From the NCBI RefSeq assembly GCF_036241575.1, contig NZ_CP108455.1, positions 1,322,501 to 1,386,500 on the forward strand: a stretch of DNA of 64,000 nucleotides, read 5' to 3'. A program made the position numbers and the translations under genes. The DNA comes from Streptomyces sp. NBC_01267 (lineage in GTDB: Bacteria; Actinomycetota; Actinomycetes; Streptomycetales; Streptomycetaceae). The notes below the pieces were generated by a model, which saw only the letters and a list, made by a program, of their open reading frames with translations, was not told where the DNA came from and searched no databases. Shown here piece by piece: positions 1 through 9,466 of the stretch. Position 1 is the first letter of the stretch, and every line of letters starts with the position of its first letter.

Positions 1-231
1 CGCGCCGGTGGCCTCGATGAGGTATCCCGCGCTGCGGGTCATCGGCCCGCCCACCACGACATGCTGCCAGCCCTCGTCGAGCTGGTGCCCGAGACCGGCG
101 AAGACCTCGACCTCGGCCTCCCACCAGAACCTCTCGGTGTCCACCAGGGTGCCGTCCATGTCGAGGAAGACGGCCTGCAGGACGGAGTCCTCGGCCATAC
201 GGGTACTGAGCGCAGGGACCGTACTGGTCAT
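1..231 (-). CDS. HAD-family phosphatase/mutase-like hydrolase (3' part outside window)
   Basis: The minus-strand reading frame starts at ATG 229-231 and runs off the left edge, so only the first 77 residues are visible. An AGGAGG ribosome site lies 10 nt upstream. Residues about 20-30 read VFLDMDGTLVDTE, which is HAD motif I (DxDGTLxDTE); the first Asp is the expected nucleophile and the second the general acid. The helical cap region begins after it (FWWEAEVEVFAGLGH). This pattern is typical of beta-phosphoglucomutase/phosphoglycolate phosphatase-like HAD proteins, but the substrate cannot be told from this fragment. It lies downstream of metH on the same strand, separated by a strong hairpin, so it is probably transcribed on its own. 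Confidence 0.85.
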   Translation of the reverse strand, partial: MTSTVPALSTRMAEDSVLQAVFLDMDGTLVDTERFWWEAEVEVFAGLGHQLDEGWQHVVVGGPMTRSAGYLIEATGA

Positions 232-258
232 CCGGGCACACCTCCTGGAGGGACATGA

Positions 259-298
259 GGGCCGGTCCCCCTCCCCCTGCCGGGGAGAGGACCGGCCC
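259..298 (-). terminator. Hairpin terminator of metH
   Basis: Perfect 10-bp inverted repeat GGGCCGGTCC / GGACCGGCCC (259-268 and 289-298) with a further inner CTCCCC/GGGGAG pairing. It lies between the metH stop and the start of the HAD gene on the same strand. No T-tract follows, as is usual for Streptomyces terminators. Confidence 0.7.
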
Positions 299-412
299 GC
301 ACTGGACCGACCAGTGTACGTCCGGAAGGCCGGGCGCGCCCCGCCATCGGTCCCGACACCGGCGCCCGGCCGCACCGCGCGGTACGGGTCCGGCACCATC
401 CGGGCGGGAGCC

Positions 413-3400
413 CTACCGGGCGTTGAAGTACTTCGCCTCGGGGTGGTGGATCACGATCGCGTCGGTGGACTGTTCGGGGTGCAGCTGGAACTCCTCGGAG
501 AGGTGCACGCCGATCCGCTCGGGCTGGAGCAGTTCGGCGATCTTCGCCCGGTCCTCCAGATCGGGGCAGGCGCCGTAGCCGAGCGAGAAGCGCGCACCGC
601 GGTACTTCAGCGCGAACATGTCCTGGACGTCCGAGGGGTCCTCACCGGCGTAGCCGAGTTCGGAGCGCACCCGGGCGTGCCAGTACTCGGCGAGCGCCTC
701 CGCCAACTGCACGGAGAGACCGTGCAGTTCGAGGTAGTCGCGGTAGGCGTTGGCCTCGAACAGCTCGGCCGTGGCCTCGCCGATCCTCGAACCGACGGTG
801 ACCACCTGAAGGCCGATCACATCCCTCTCGCCGGACTCCTCGGGGCGGAAGAAGTCCGCTAGGCAGAGCCGACGGCCGCGGCGCTGGCGCGGGAAGGTGA
901 AGCGGGTGCGCTCGCTGCCGTCCTCGTTGAGGAGGATCAGGTCCTCGCCCTTGGACACACAGGGGAAGTAGCCGTAGACGACGGCGGCCTCCAGCATGTT
1001 CTTGGTGTGCAGCTGGTCCAGCCAGCCGCGCAGGTGCGGGCGGCCCTCGCTCTCCACCAGCTCCTCGTAGGTGGGGCCTTCGCCCTTGCGGGCCTCCTTG
1101 AGCCCCCACTGCCCCTTGAAGAGCGCGCCCTCGTCCAGCCAGGAGGCGTACTCCTTGAGCTGGATCCCCTTGACGACGCGGGTACCCCAGAACGGCGGTT
1201 CCGGGACCGGGTTGTCGGTGGAGACGTCCGAGCGGACGGGGCCTTCGGGCTCCTGGACCTCCAGTACGGCGGCGGTGTCGCGCTTGGGCACCCGGCGCTG
1301 CTTGAGCTCGGGCAGTACGGCGCCGGGGACACCCCGCTTGACGCCGATCAGGGCGTCCATCAGGCGCAGGCCCTCGAAGGCGTCGCGGGCGTAACGGACT
1401 TCGCCCTCGTAGATCTCGTGCAGGTCCTGCTCGACGTACGCCCTGGTCAGTGCGGCGCCGCCGAGGATGACGGGGAAGTCGGCCGCCATCTTGCGCTGGT
1501 TGAGCTCCTGCAGGTTCTCCTTCATGATCACCGTGGACTTGACGAGGAGGCCGGACATGCCGATGACGTCGGCCTTGTGCTCCTCGGCGGCTTCCAGGAT
1601 CGCGGAGACGGGCTGCTTGATGCCGAGGTTGACGACGTTGTAGCCGTTGTTGGTCAGGATGATGTCGACGAGGTTCTTGCCGATGTCGTGGACGTCGCCG
1701 CGGACGGTGGCCAGCACGATGGTGCCCTTGCCGTCGTCGTCCGTCTTCTCCATGTGCGGCTCCAGATGGGCCACCGCGGTCTTCATGACCTCGGCGGACT
1801 GGAGCACGAACGGCAGCTGCATCTGGCCGGAGCCGAAGAGCTCGCCGACGACCTTCATGCCCTCCAGGAGGGTGTCGTTGACGATGTCCAGGGCCGGACG
1901 GTCCTGGAGCGCTTCGTCGAGGTCGGCCTCCAGGCCGTTCTTCTCGCCGTCGATGATGCGGCGCTGGAGGCGCTCGTCCAGCGGGAGCGCCATGAGTTCC
2001 TCGGCCCTGCCCTGCTTCATCGACTTCATGTTGACGCCCTCGAAGAGCTCCATGAGCTTCTGCAGGGGGTCGTAGCCCTCGGCGCGGCGGTCGTAGATCA
2101 GGTCGAGGGCGACCTCGACCTGCTCCTCCTCCAGGCGGGCGATCGGCAGGATCTTGGACGCGTGCACGATCGCCGAGTCCAGGCCCGCCTTCACGCACTC
2201 GTCGAGGAAGACGGAGTTGAGGACGACGCGGGCGGCCGGGTTGAGGCCGAAGGAGATGTTGGAGAGGCCCAGCGTGGTCTGGACGTCCGGGTGGCGGCGC
2301 TTGAGTTCGCGGATGGCCTCGATGGTGGCGACGCCGTCGCCCCTCGACTCCTCCTGCCCGGTGCAGATGGTGAAGGTCAGGGTGTCGATGAGGATGTCCG
2401 ACTCGCGTACCGACCAGTTGCCGGTCAGGTCCTCGATCAGCCGCTCGGCGATGGCGACCTTGTGCTCGACGGTGCGGGCCTGGCCCTCCTCGTCGATGGT
2501 CAGCGCGATCAGCGCGGCGCCGTGCTCGACCGCCAGCTCGGTGACCTTGGCGAAGCGGGACTCGGGGCCGTCGCCGTCCTCGTAGTTGACCGAGTTGAGG
2601 ACGGCCCGGCCGCCCAGCTTCTCCAGCCCGGCCCGCAGGACGGGGAGTTCGGTGGAGTCCAGCACGATCGGCAGGGTCGATGCGGTGGCGAAGCGGCCGG
2701 CCAGCTCGGACATGTCGGCCACGCCGTCGCGGCCCACGTAGTCGACGCAGAGGTCGAGCATGTGCGCGCCCTCGCGGATCTGGTCGCGGGCCATCTCCAC
2801 GCAGTCGTCCCAGCGGGCCTCCAGCATGGCCTCGCGGAACTTCTTGCTGCCGTTGGCGTTGGTGCGCTCACCGATGGCCATGTACGCCGTGTCCTGACGG
2901 AACGGCACGGTCTGGTAGAGGGAGGCGGCGCCCGGCTCGGGACGCGGGTCGCGGGGGGTGGGGGTCAGCGCGCGGGCCCGCTCGACGACCTGGCGCAGGT
3001 GCTCGGGCGTCGTACCGCAGCAGCCGCCGATCAGGGACAGGCCGTAGTCGGTCACGAACGCTTCCTGCGCGTCCGCCAGGCCCTCGGGGCCGAGGGGGAA
3101 GTGTGCGCCGTCCTTGGTCAGCACGGGCAGGCCGGCGTTCGGCATGCACATCAGCGGCGTACGCGAGTGGCGGGCCAGATAGCGCAGGTGCTCGCTCATC
3201 TCGGCCGGTCCTGTCGAGCAGTTCAGGCCGATCAGGTCGATGCCCAGCGGCTCCAGGGCGGTCAGCGCGGCGCCGATCTCGGAGCCGAGCAGCATCACGC
3301 CGGTCGTCTCGAAGGCGAGCGAGCAGATCAGCGGCACGTCGATGCCCAGGGCGTCCATCGCCCGGCGTGCTCCGATGAGGCTGGACTTGGTCTGCAGCAG

Positions 3401-3928
3401 GTCCTGTGTGGTCTCCACGATCAGGGCGTCCGCGCCACCGGCGAGGAGGCCCTCGGCGTTCTGCTGGTAACCGTCCCGCAGCACGTCGTACGTGATGTGC
3501 CCGAGCGACGGGAGCTTGGTGCCGGGGCCGACCGAGCCGAGGACCCAGCGCTGCCGGCCGTCCTTGGCACCGAACTCGTCGGCGACCTCGCGGGCGATGC
3601 GGGCGCCCGCCTCGGACAGCTCGACGATCCGGTCGGCGATCTCGTACTCGTTCGCCGCCGAGTGGTTCGCGCCGAAGGTGTTCGTCTCCACGCAGTCCAC
3701 GCCGACCGCGAAGTACTCCTCGTGGACCGAGCGGACGATGTCCGGCCTGGTCACGTTGAGGATCTCGTTGCAGCCTTCCAGATCCTGGAAATCCTCAAGG
3801 GTGGGATCCTGTGCCTGGAGCATGGTGCCCATGGCACCGTCCGCCACCACCACACGGGTGGCGAGTGCCTCACGGAGGGCGTCTGCCCGGGTCCGGCTGT
3901 CAGCGGAAGGGGTCGGCAACGAGGCCAT
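413..3928 (-). CDS. metH: Cobalamin-dependent methionine synthase
   Basis: Transfers the methyl group of 5-methyltetrahydrofolate to homocysteine through B12, in the cytoplasm. The 1171 residues hold the four MetH modules in order. The homocysteine-binding barrel (about 20-320) has VETNTFGANHS and the zinc cysteines in LIGLNCSTGPAEM and IGGCCGTTPEHL. The pterin-binding barrel (about 345-610) opens with AIGERTNANGSKKF. The cobalamin cap and Rossmann domain carry the axial-histidine motif DVHDIGKN at about 744-751. The C-terminal AdoMet reactivation domain ends the protein. It is slightly shorter than the E. coli enzyme (1227 aa) but nothing is missing. The ATG at 3926-3928 follows AGGGAG with 8 nt spacing. 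It is transcribed away from gylR. The leader has a stem-loop but no recognisable B12 or SAM riboswitch. Confidence 0.97.
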   Translation of the reverse strand: MASLPTPSADSRTRADALREALATRVVVADGAMGTMLQAQDPTLEDFQDLEGCNEILNVTRPDIVRSVHEEYFAVGVDCVETNTFGANHSAANEYEIADRIVELSEAGARIAREVADEFGAKDGRQRWVLGSVGPGTKLPSLGHITYDVLRDGYQQNAEGLLAGGADALIVETTQDLLQTKSSLIGARRAMDALGIDVPLICSLAFETTGVMLLGSEIGAALTALEPLGIDLIGLNCSTGPAEMSEHLRYLARHSRTPLMCMPNAGLPVLTKDGAHFPLGPEGLADAQEAFVTDYGLSLIGGCCGTTPEHLRQVVERARALTPTPRDPRPEPGAASLYQTVPFRQDTAYMAIGERTNANGSKKFREAMLEARWDDCVEMARDQIREGAHMLDLCVDYVGRDGVADMSELAGRFATASTLPIVLDSTELPVLRAGLEKLGGRAVLNSVNYEDGDGPESRFAKVTELAVEHGAALIALTIDEEGQARTVEHKVAIAERLIEDLTGNWSVRESDILIDTLTFTICTGQEESRGDGVATIEAIRELKRRHPDVQTTLGLSNISFGLNPAARVVLNSVFLDECVKAGLDSAIVHASKILPIARLEEEQVEVALDLIYDRRAEGYDPLQKLMELFEGVNMKSMKQGRAEELMALPLDERLQRRIIDGEKNGLEADLDEALQDRPALDIVNDTLLEGMKVVGELFGSGQMQLPFVLQSAEVMKTAVAHLEPHMEKTDDDGKGTIVLATVRGDVHDIGKNLVDIILTNNGYNVVNLGIKQPVSAILEAAEEHKADVIGMSGLLVKSTVIMKENLQELNQRKMAADFPVILGGAALTRAYVEQDLHEIYEGEVRYARDAFEGLRLMDALIGVKRGVPGAVLPELKQRRVPKRDTAAVLEVQEPEGPVRSDVSTDNPVPEPPFWGTRVVKGIQLKEYASWLDEGALFKGQWGLKEARKGEGPTYEELVESEGRPHLRGWLDQLHTKNMLEAAVVYGYFPCVSKGEDLILLNEDGSERTRFTFPRQRRGRRLCLADFFRPEESGERDVIGLQVVTVGSRIGEATAELFEANAYRDYLELHGLSVQLAEALAEYWHARVRSELGYAGEDPSDVQDMFALKYRGARFSLGYGACPDLEDRAKIAELLQPERIGVHLSEEFQLHPEQSTDAIVIHHPEAKYFNAR

Positions 3929-3964
3929 GGAATGTACTCCCTGGGATGCGACGGCTGTCGGCTT

Positions 3965-3988
3965 TGCGCCCTCCGGCAGGATGGCGCA
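3965..3988 (-). other. Stem-loop in the metH leader
   Basis: TGCGCC/GGCGCA arms (3965-3970, 3983-3988) enclose a second TCC/GGA pairing, 37 nt upstream of the metH start. It could be a regulatory leader structure or chance folding of GC-rich DNA. No known riboswitch core was recognised. Confidence 0.3.
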
Positions 3989-4129
3989 CCTGGCCAGGGT
4001 AACGGGGACCGCGCTCGGCCGGTGCGGTGTCCCACGGGGCGGACGGCTTCCCCCGCCCGGGTAGCGCGGAACCGGTCAGCTACCGGTCGGCCCTGCTCCG
4101 GGTGACACTGGGTCGACATCGACCGATAG

Positions 4130-4148
4130 TGTTCAGCATTGCCGAACA
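4130..4148. promoter_or_regulatory. Probable GylR operator upstream of gylR
   Basis: TGTTCAGCATTGCCGAACA is a 19-bp dyad with perfect TGTTC/GAACA arms, 20 bp before the gylR start. The core CATTGYCGAACA occurs again upstream of glpF (5045-5058), as expected for a local IclR-type repressor that controls itself and the glycerol operon. Confidence 0.7.
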
Positions 4149-4168
4149 GTGTGGAGGGTGGCCGAGCA

Positions 4169-4933
4169 ATGGCGAAGAACATTCAGTCCCTGGAGCGGGC
4201 GGCTGCGATGCTGAGGCTGCTCGCCGGCGGCGAGCGGAGACTCGGCCTGTCCGACATCGCCTCCTCGCTCGATCTCGCCAAGGGCACCGCCCACGGCATC
4301 CTGCGCACACTCCAGCACGAGGGCTTCGTGGAGCAGGACGCGGCGTCCGGCCGCTACCAGCTGGGGGCCGAGCTGCTGCGGCTGGGCAACAGCTATCTGG
4401 ATGTGCACGAGCTGCGGGCCCGCGCGCTCGTATGGACCGACGACCTGGCCCGCTCCAGCGGCGAGAGCGTCTACCTGGGCGTGCTGCACCAGCACGGCGT
4501 CCTCATCGTCCACCACGTCTTCCGCCCCGACGACAGCCGCCAGGTCCTGGAGGTCGGGGCCATGCAGCCGCTGCACTCCAGCGCGCTGGGCAAGGTGCTC
4601 TCGGCGTTCGACCCGGTGGCACACAGCGAGGTCCTGGAGACCGAACGCAAGAGCTTCACCCCACGGACCGTCAGCGACCTCACGGAGTTCGAGTCCGTAC
4701 TGGACCTGACGAGAGCACGCGGCTGGGGATCCGACATCGAGGAGACCTGGGAGGGCGTGGCCTCGGTGGCCGCCCCCATCCACGACCGGCGCAGGATGCC
4801 GGTCGGCGCCATAGCCGTCACCGGCGCCGTCGAGCGGGTCTGCACCGACGGGGAACTGCGCCCCGAACTCATCGCCGCGGTGCGCGACTGCGCCCGCTCC
4901 GTCTCCCGCGATCTGGGCGCCAGCCGCTTCTGA
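4169..4933 (+). CDS. gylR: Glycerol operon regulator, IclR family
   Basis: DNA-binding repressor of glycerol catabolism; the family responds to glycerol-3-phosphate. The 254-aa protein has an N-terminal winged helix-turn-helix (about 8-65; [30 protein letters not shown]) followed by the IclR effector domain (about 80-250). The ATG at 4169 follows GGAGG at 4153-4157; an upstream in-frame ATG at 4139 has no ribosome site and falls inside the operator. It lies immediately 5' of glpF on the same strand, 250 bp apart. The dyad overlapping its promoter region indicates autoregulation. Its order next to metH and glpFKD matches the S. coelicolor gyl locus. Confidence 0.95.
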   Translation: MAKNIQSLERAAAMLRLLAGGERRLGLSDIASSLDLAKGTAHGILRTLQHEGFVEQDAASGRYQLGAELLRLGNSYLDVHELRARALVWTDDLARSSGESVYLGVLHQHGVLIVHHVFRPDDSRQVLEVGAMQPLHSSALGKVLSAFDPVAHSEVLETERKSFTPRTVSDLTEFESVLDLTRARGWGSDIEETWEGVASVAAPIHDRRRMPVGAIAVTGAVERVCTDGELRPELIAAVRDCARSVSRDLGASRF

Positions 4934-5000
4934 GCGCTCCCCCCTCGGCGTACCGGAGGAACCTTTCCGGAGCTGTGTTCGAGTTTCCCGTCACAACCTC

Positions 5001-5058
5001 TTGACCTTTGTCGACTCGGAGGAGAAAACTGCCGTTCATCGGTCGGCATTGTCGAACA
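5001..5058 (+). promoter_or_regulatory. Glycerol operon promoter region with GylR-like operator
   Basis: TTGACC at 5001-5006 is a good -35, preceded by TCACAACCTC. A weak -10 (GAAAAC/AAAACT) lies about 17 bp further on. Downstream, GTTC (5034-5037) and GGCATTGTCGAACA (5045-5058) repeat the GylR core seen at 4130-4148. Repressor bound here would sit just after the start point. The region 4934-5183 holds no other gene. Confidence 0.55.
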
Positions 5059-5183
5059 CTTACCGGAAATACGCGTTAAGGTGTGACAGCGCCAAGGGCC
5101 GGCAACGCCCTCACCTGAGGGCGCGGACGACCGGAGGAAACCGGTGTCCGGCTTCCCCTGGACGAAGGACAAAGGAGTCGCGG

Positions 5184-5960
5184 GTGTCCAGCTCCGACAT
5201 CTTCATCGGCGAGACCATCGGTACCGCCGTACTCATACTGCTCGGCGCCGGTGTGTGCGCCGCGGTCACGCTCAAGCGCTCGAAGGCCAAGGACGCTGGC
5301 TGGCTCGCCATCACGTTCGGCTGGGGCTTCGCCGTACTGACCGGCGCCTACCTGGCCGGCGGCGTCTCCGGTGCCCACCTCAACCCGGCGGTCACCATCG
5401 GCCTCGCCATCGAGGGCGGCACCAAGTGGAGCGATGTGCCGCTGTACCTCGGCTCGCAGCTGCTCGGCGCCATGATCGGCGCGGTGCTCGTCTGGGTCGC
5501 GTACTACGGACACTTCCAGGCGCACCTGCGGGACCCCGAGATCGCCGCGCAGGCGAAGCGCGTCACGAAGGCGGAGCCCGGACCCGGCCCCGTGGGCGGT
5601 GTCTTCTTCACCGCACCGGAGATCCGTCACGTCGTACAGAACCTGGCGACCGAGATCATCGGCACCGTGGTGCTGGTCCTGGCGATCCTCACCCAGGGGC
5701 TGAACAACAACGGCAACGGGCTGGGCACCCTCGGCGCGCTCATCACCGCACTCGTCGTGGTCTCCATCGGCCTCTCGCTCGGCGGCCCGACCGGATATGC
5801 CATCAACCCGGTCCGCGACCTCGGCCCGCGCATCGTCCACGCGCTGCTGCCGCTGCCCAACAAGGGCAGCTCCGACTGGACGTACGCATGGATACCCGTC
5901 GTCGGACCGCTCATAGGCGGCGCTCTCGCAGGCGGTCTCTACAACCTCGCCTTCGCGTGA
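5184..5960 (+). CDS. glpF: Glycerol uptake facilitator (aquaglyceroporin)
   Basis: Membrane channel of the MIP family that admits glycerol. The 258 residues form six membrane helices with two half-helix loops: the first NPA motif is in [10 protein letters not shown], the second reads [10 protein letters not shown]. The Asp of NPxRD, a mark of glycerol-conducting members, is present, but the Ala of the second NPA is Val. The GTG at 5184 was chosen because AAAGGAG ends 6 nt before it; the frame stays open upstream to 5001 without a ribosome site. First gene of the glpF-glpK-glpD operon (gylCAB in S. coelicolor), 46 bp before glpK, probably repressed by GylR. Confidence 0.95.
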   Translation: MSSSDIFIGETIGTAVLILLGAGVCAAVTLKRSKAKDAGWLAITFGWGFAVLTGAYLAGGVSGAHLNPAVTIGLAIEGGTKWSDVPLYLGSQLLGAMIGAVLVWVAYYGHFQAHLRDPEIAAQAKRVTKAEPGPGPVGGVFFTAPEIRHVVQNLATEIIGTVVLVLAILTQGLNNNGNGLGTLGALITALVVVSIGLSLGGPTGYAINPVRDLGPRIVHALLPLPNKGSSDWTYAWIPVVGPLIGGALAGGLYNLAFA

Positions 5961-6006
5961 GCCCCCGGTACTGACGACCACCCCCTTCGGACTTTCGGAG
6001 CACACC

Positions 6007-7536
6007 GTGACCACTGACGCTCACACCACCGGACCGTTCATCGCGGCCATCGACCAGGGCACCACCTCCAGCCGCTGCATCGTCTTCGACAAGGACGGCC
6101 GGATCGTCGCCGTCGACCAGAAGGAACACGAGCAGATCTTCCCGAAGCCGGGCTGGGTCGAGCACGACGCCGCCGAGATCTGGACGAACGTCCAGGAAGT
6201 CGTGGCCAGCGCCGTCCACAAGGCCGGGATCACCGCCGCCGACGTCAAGGCCATCGGCATCACCAACCAGCGCGAGACCACGCTGCTCTGGGACAAGAAC
6301 ACCGGTGAGCCCGTCCACAACGCCATCGTCTGGCAGGACACCCGCACCGACGCACTCTGCCGGGAGCTCGGCCGCAACGTCGGCCAGGACCGCTTCCGCC
6401 GCGAGACCGGGCTGCCGCTCGCCTCGTACTTCGCCGGCCCGAAGATCCGCTGGCTGCTGGACAACGTCGACGGCCTGCGCGAGCGCGCCGAGGCCGGCGA
6501 CATCCTCTTCGGCACCATGGACTCCTGGGTCATCTGGAACCTGACGGGCGGGGTGAACGGCGGCGTCCACGTCACCGACGTCACCAACGCGTCCCGCACG
6601 CTCCTCATGAACCTGCACCGGATGGAGTGGGACCCGAAGATCCTCGCCTCCATCGGCATCCCGGCGGCCGTGCTGCCGGAGATCCGCTCCTCCGCCGAGG
6701 TGTACGGAACCGCCAAGGGCGGCGCCCTGGCCGGTGTCCCCGTCGCCTCCGCGCTCGGCGACCAGCAGGCGGCGCTGTTCGGCCAGACCTGTTTCGCCGA
6801 GGGCGAGGCGAAGTCGACGTACGGCACCGGCACCTTCATGCTGATGAACACCGGTGAGACGCCCGTCAATTCGTACAACGGCCTGCTGACGACCGTCGGA
6901 TACCGGATCGGCGACCAGAAGGCGGTGTACGCCCTCGAAGGTTCGATCGCCGTCACCGGTTCGCTCGTGCAGTGGCTGCGCGACCAGATGGGGATGATCA
7001 ACAGCGCGGCCGAGGTAGAGACCCTGGCCTCCTCGGTCGACGACAACGGCGGCGCGTACATCGTGCCCGCGTTCTCCGGCCTGTTCGCCCCGTACTGGCG
7101 CCCCGACGCGCGCGGCGTGATCACCGGCCTGACCCGCTACGTCACCAAGGCGCACATCGCGCGCGCCGTGCTCGAAGCCACCGCCTGGCAGACCCGCGAG
7201 ATCAGCGACGCCATGACCAAGGACTCCGGCGTCGAACTGGCCGCGCTCAAGGTCGACGGCGGAATGACCTCCAACAACCTGCTGATGCAGACGCTCTCTG
7301 ACTTCCTGGACGCACCGGTGGTGCGCCCGATGGTCGCCGAGACGACCTGCCTCGGCGCCGCCTACGCCGCCGGTCTCGCCGTCGGCTTCTGGCCGGACAC
7401 CGACGCGCTGCGCGCCAACTGGCGCAGGGCCGCCGAGTGGACACCCCGCATGGACGCGGCCACCCGTGACCGCGAGTACAAGAACTGGCTCAAGGCCGTC
7501 CAGCGGACCATGGGCTGGCTCGAAGACGAGGAGTAA
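6007..7536 (+). CDS. glpK: Glycerol kinase
   Basis: Phosphorylates glycerol to sn-glycerol-3-phosphate, trapping it and making the regulon's signal. 509 aa, close to E. coli GlpK (502). FGGY-kinase N-terminal domain starts [16 protein letters not shown] (phosphate-1 loop, about 14-29); [12 protein letters not shown] and the substrate segment [10 protein letters not shown] follow. The C-terminal domain holds the adenosine-binding [13 protein letters not shown] at about 417-429. The start is GTG at 6007. Its stop region AGGAGTAACC supplies the ribosome site of glpD 6 nt later, so the two are translationally linked. Confidence 0.97.
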   Translation: MTTDAHTTGPFIAAIDQGTTSSRCIVFDKDGRIVAVDQKEHEQIFPKPGWVEHDAAEIWTNVQEVVASAVHKAGITAADVKAIGITNQRETTLLWDKNTGEPVHNAIVWQDTRTDALCRELGRNVGQDRFRRETGLPLASYFAGPKIRWLLDNVDGLRERAEAGDILFGTMDSWVIWNLTGGVNGGVHVTDVTNASRTLLMNLHRMEWDPKILASIGIPAAVLPEIRSSAEVYGTAKGGALAGVPVASALGDQQAALFGQTCFAEGEAKSTYGTGTFMLMNTGETPVNSYNGLLTTVGYRIGDQKAVYALEGSIAVTGSLVQWLRDQMGMINSAAEVETLASSVDDNGGAYIVPAFSGLFAPYWRPDARGVITGLTRYVTKAHIARAVLEATAWQTREISDAMTKDSGVELAALKVDGGMTSNNLLMQTLSDFLDAPVVRPMVAETTCLGAAYAAGLAVGFWPDTDALRANWRRAAEWTPRMDAATRDREYKNWLKAVQRTMGWLEDEE

Positions 7537-7542
7537 CCAGAT

Positions 7543-9159
7543 ATGACCACCCTGCAGAGCGTCCCCGCACTCGGGACGCACCCGGCCTCCGGCTCCCTTC
7601 CGAGCCGCGCCGAGACTCGGGAGCAGCTTTCCAAGGCAACGTACGACCTCCTGGTGATCGGCGGCGGAATCCTGGGCATCTCCACCGCCTGGCACGCCGC
7701 GCAGTCCGGGCTGCGGGTGGCCCTGGTGGACGCCGGTGACTTCGCCGGCGCCACATCGTCCGCCTCCTCCAAACTGCTCCACGGCGGACTCCGTTACCTC
7801 CAGACCGGGGCCGTGAAGCTGGTCGCCGAGAACCACTTCGAGCGCCGGGCCGTCTCCCGCGACGTCGCGCCCCACCTGGCGAACCCGCTGACGTTCTACC
7901 TGCCCGTCTACAAGGGCGGCCCGCACGGCGCCGCCAAGCTCGGGGCCGGGGTCTTCGCCTACTCGGCGCTCTCCGCCTTCGGCGACGGTGTCGGGCACGT
8001 GATCTCCCCGGCGCGGGCCCAGCGGGACGTGCCGGAGCTGCGTACGGACAACCTCAAGGCCGTCGCGGTCTACGGCGACGACCAGATGAACGACTCGCGC
8101 ATGGCCCTGATGACGGTGCGCGCGGCGGTCGAGGCCGGCGCCACCGTGCTCAACCACGCCGAGGTCACCGGGCTGCGCTTCACCCGGGGCCGGGTGACGG
8201 GCGCGGAGCTGCGGGACAGCCTCGACGGCAGCGAGTTCGGCGTCGGTGCCCGGCTCGTACTGAACGCCACCGGCCCCTGGGTCGACCACCTGCGCAAGCT
8301 GGAGGACCCGAACGCGGCCCCGTCCATCCGGCTGTCCAAGGGCGCCCACCTGGTGCTCAAGCGCACCTCGCCGTGGCGCGCCGCGCTGGCGACGCCGATC
8401 GACAAGTACCGGATCACCTTCGCCCTCCCGTGGGAGGACCAGCTGCTGCTCGGTACGACCGACGAGGAGTACGAGGGCGACCCCGCCGATGTACGGGTCA
8501 CCGAGAAGGACATCGCGCAGATCCTGGACGAGGCCGCCTTCTCGGTCCGTGACCAGCAGCTGTCGCGTGATCTGATCACCTACTCCTTCGCGGGCCTGCG
8601 GGTGCTGCCCGGTGGCCCCGGCGACACCTCGAAGGCCAAGCGGGAGACGGTCGTCACCGAGGGACGCGGCGGGATGCTCTCGGTGGCCGGCGGGAAGTGG
8701 ACGACCTTCCGGCACATCGGCCGGACGGTCATGAACAAGCTGGCCGATCTGCCGGGGCACCCCCTCGGTGAGGACATGGAGCCGGTCTCGCGGCTGCCGA
8801 AGAAGCAGCCGCTGCCCGGGATGGCCAACCCGAACGCGGTCGCGCACCGGCTGCTGGTGGACGGCGGTACGCCCGGTCCGCGGATGGCGGCGGACACCGC
8901 TCGCCATCTGGCCACGCACTACGGCTCGCTCTCCTTCGACATCGCCCGGCTGGCGAACGAGGACCCGTCGCTGGCCGAGCGGGTCCACCCGGACGCCCCG
9001 GAGATCTGGGCGCAGGTCGTGTACGCCCGCGACCACGAGTGGGCCGAGACCGCGGACGACGTGCTGCGCCGCCGTACGACGCTGACGATCCGGGGCCTGG
9101 CGACGGACGACGTCGTGGCGAAGGTCGAGGACGTCCTCGGCAAGAAGCAGGGACAGTGA
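7543..9159 (+). CDS. glpD: Aerobic glycerol-3-phosphate dehydrogenase (FAD)
   Basis: Oxidises glycerol-3-phosphate to dihydroxyacetone phosphate and passes electrons to the quinone pool at the membrane. 538 aa. The FAD-binding motif LLVIGGGILGISTAWHAA lies at about residues 36-53, followed by the family signature SSKLLHGGLRYLQTG. The DAO domain spans about 36-390 and the GlpD C-terminal domain (LRRRTTLTIRGL) ends the protein. ATG at 7543 follows AGGAG overlapping the glpK stop. Last gene of the glycerol operon; a 14-bp-stem terminator follows 32 bp later. Confidence 0.96.
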   Translation: MTTLQSVPALGTHPASGSLPSRAETREQLSKATYDLLVIGGGILGISTAWHAAQSGLRVALVDAGDFAGATSSASSKLLHGGLRYLQTGAVKLVAENHFERRAVSRDVAPHLANPLTFYLPVYKGGPHGAAKLGAGVFAYSALSAFGDGVGHVISPARAQRDVPELRTDNLKAVAVYGDDQMNDSRMALMTVRAAVEAGATVLNHAEVTGLRFTRGRVTGAELRDSLDGSEFGVGARLVLNATGPWVDHLRKLEDPNAAPSIRLSKGAHLVLKRTSPWRAALATPIDKYRITFALPWEDQLLLGTTDEEYEGDPADVRVTEKDIAQILDEAAFSVRDQQLSRDLITYSFAGLRVLPGGPGDTSKAKRETVVTEGRGGMLSVAGGKWTTFRHIGRTVMNKLADLPGHPLGEDMEPVSRLPKKQPLPGMANPNAVAHRLLVDGGTPGPRMAADTARHLATHYGSLSFDIARLANEDPSLAERVHPDAPEIWAQVVYARDHEWAETADDVLRRRTTLTIRGLATDDVVAKVEDVLGKKQGQ

Positions 9160-9191
9160 GAAGCAGCGGCGGTCGGAAGTAGGGACAGTTC

Positions 9192-9230
9192 GGGTGAGGG
9201 GCGGCTCCCGGCCGGGGCCGCCCCTCACCC
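9192..9230 (+). terminator. Terminator of the glycerol operon
   Basis: Perfect 14-bp stem (GGGTGAGGGGCGGC at 9192-9205, complement at 9217-9230) with an 11-nt loop, 32 nt after the glpD stop. Confidence 0.85.
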
Positions 9231-9272
9231 GTGTCCCGTGTCCCGTGTCCCGTGTCCCGTGGCCCGTGGCCG
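9231..9272. repeat. 7-bp tandem repeat (GTGTCCC)n
   Basis: Four exact copies of GTGTCCC (9231-9258) followed by GTGGCCC and a partial GTGGCC copy. It starts directly after the glpD terminator. It lies in the 307-bp stretch 9160-9466, which has no gene and otherwise holds the terminator and the promoter of the next gene. Confidence 0.85.
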
Positions 9273-9421
9273 GACGGCGCGGTCGCTCGTGGCGTGTTGT
9301 CATGGCGGGACCCCTTCGGGGCGGCTCCGCAGCGCCGTCTCCGGACGCCCCTCCGGGGGTGTCCCGACAGCCGATCCCGTGCAGTTCCGGGGACTGTGTG
9401 CGCGAGCGCTCGAACAGGAGC

Positions 9422-9446
9422 CATAATCGGGAGATACATCGGATGT
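9422..9446 (+). promoter_or_regulatory. Promoter and operator of the FadR-type regulator
   Basis: CATAAT (9422-9427) fits a -10 box, placing the start point near 9434. ACATCGGATGT (9436-9446), a perfect 5+1+5 palindrome, then covers the first transcribed bases. The same half-sites flank the promoter of the fuconate operon at 16009-16038. Confidence 0.55.
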
Positions 9447-9466
9447 CTGCTGAGGCGAGGTTCCCC

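Noticed and set aside
1007..4105. Very long open frame opposite metH
   Set aside because: High-GC codon bias keeps antisense frames open. The translation is Val/Gly/Leu-rich with no domain, and MetH on the other strand is unmistakable.
3929..4168. Cobalamin or SAM/SAH riboswitch before metH
   Set aside because: The conserved cores could not be found by reading either strand; only a simple stem-loop is present.
9231..9272. Iteron-type plasmid or replication origin
   Set aside because: The units are only 7 bp, there is no replication gene, and the position directly follows a terminator.
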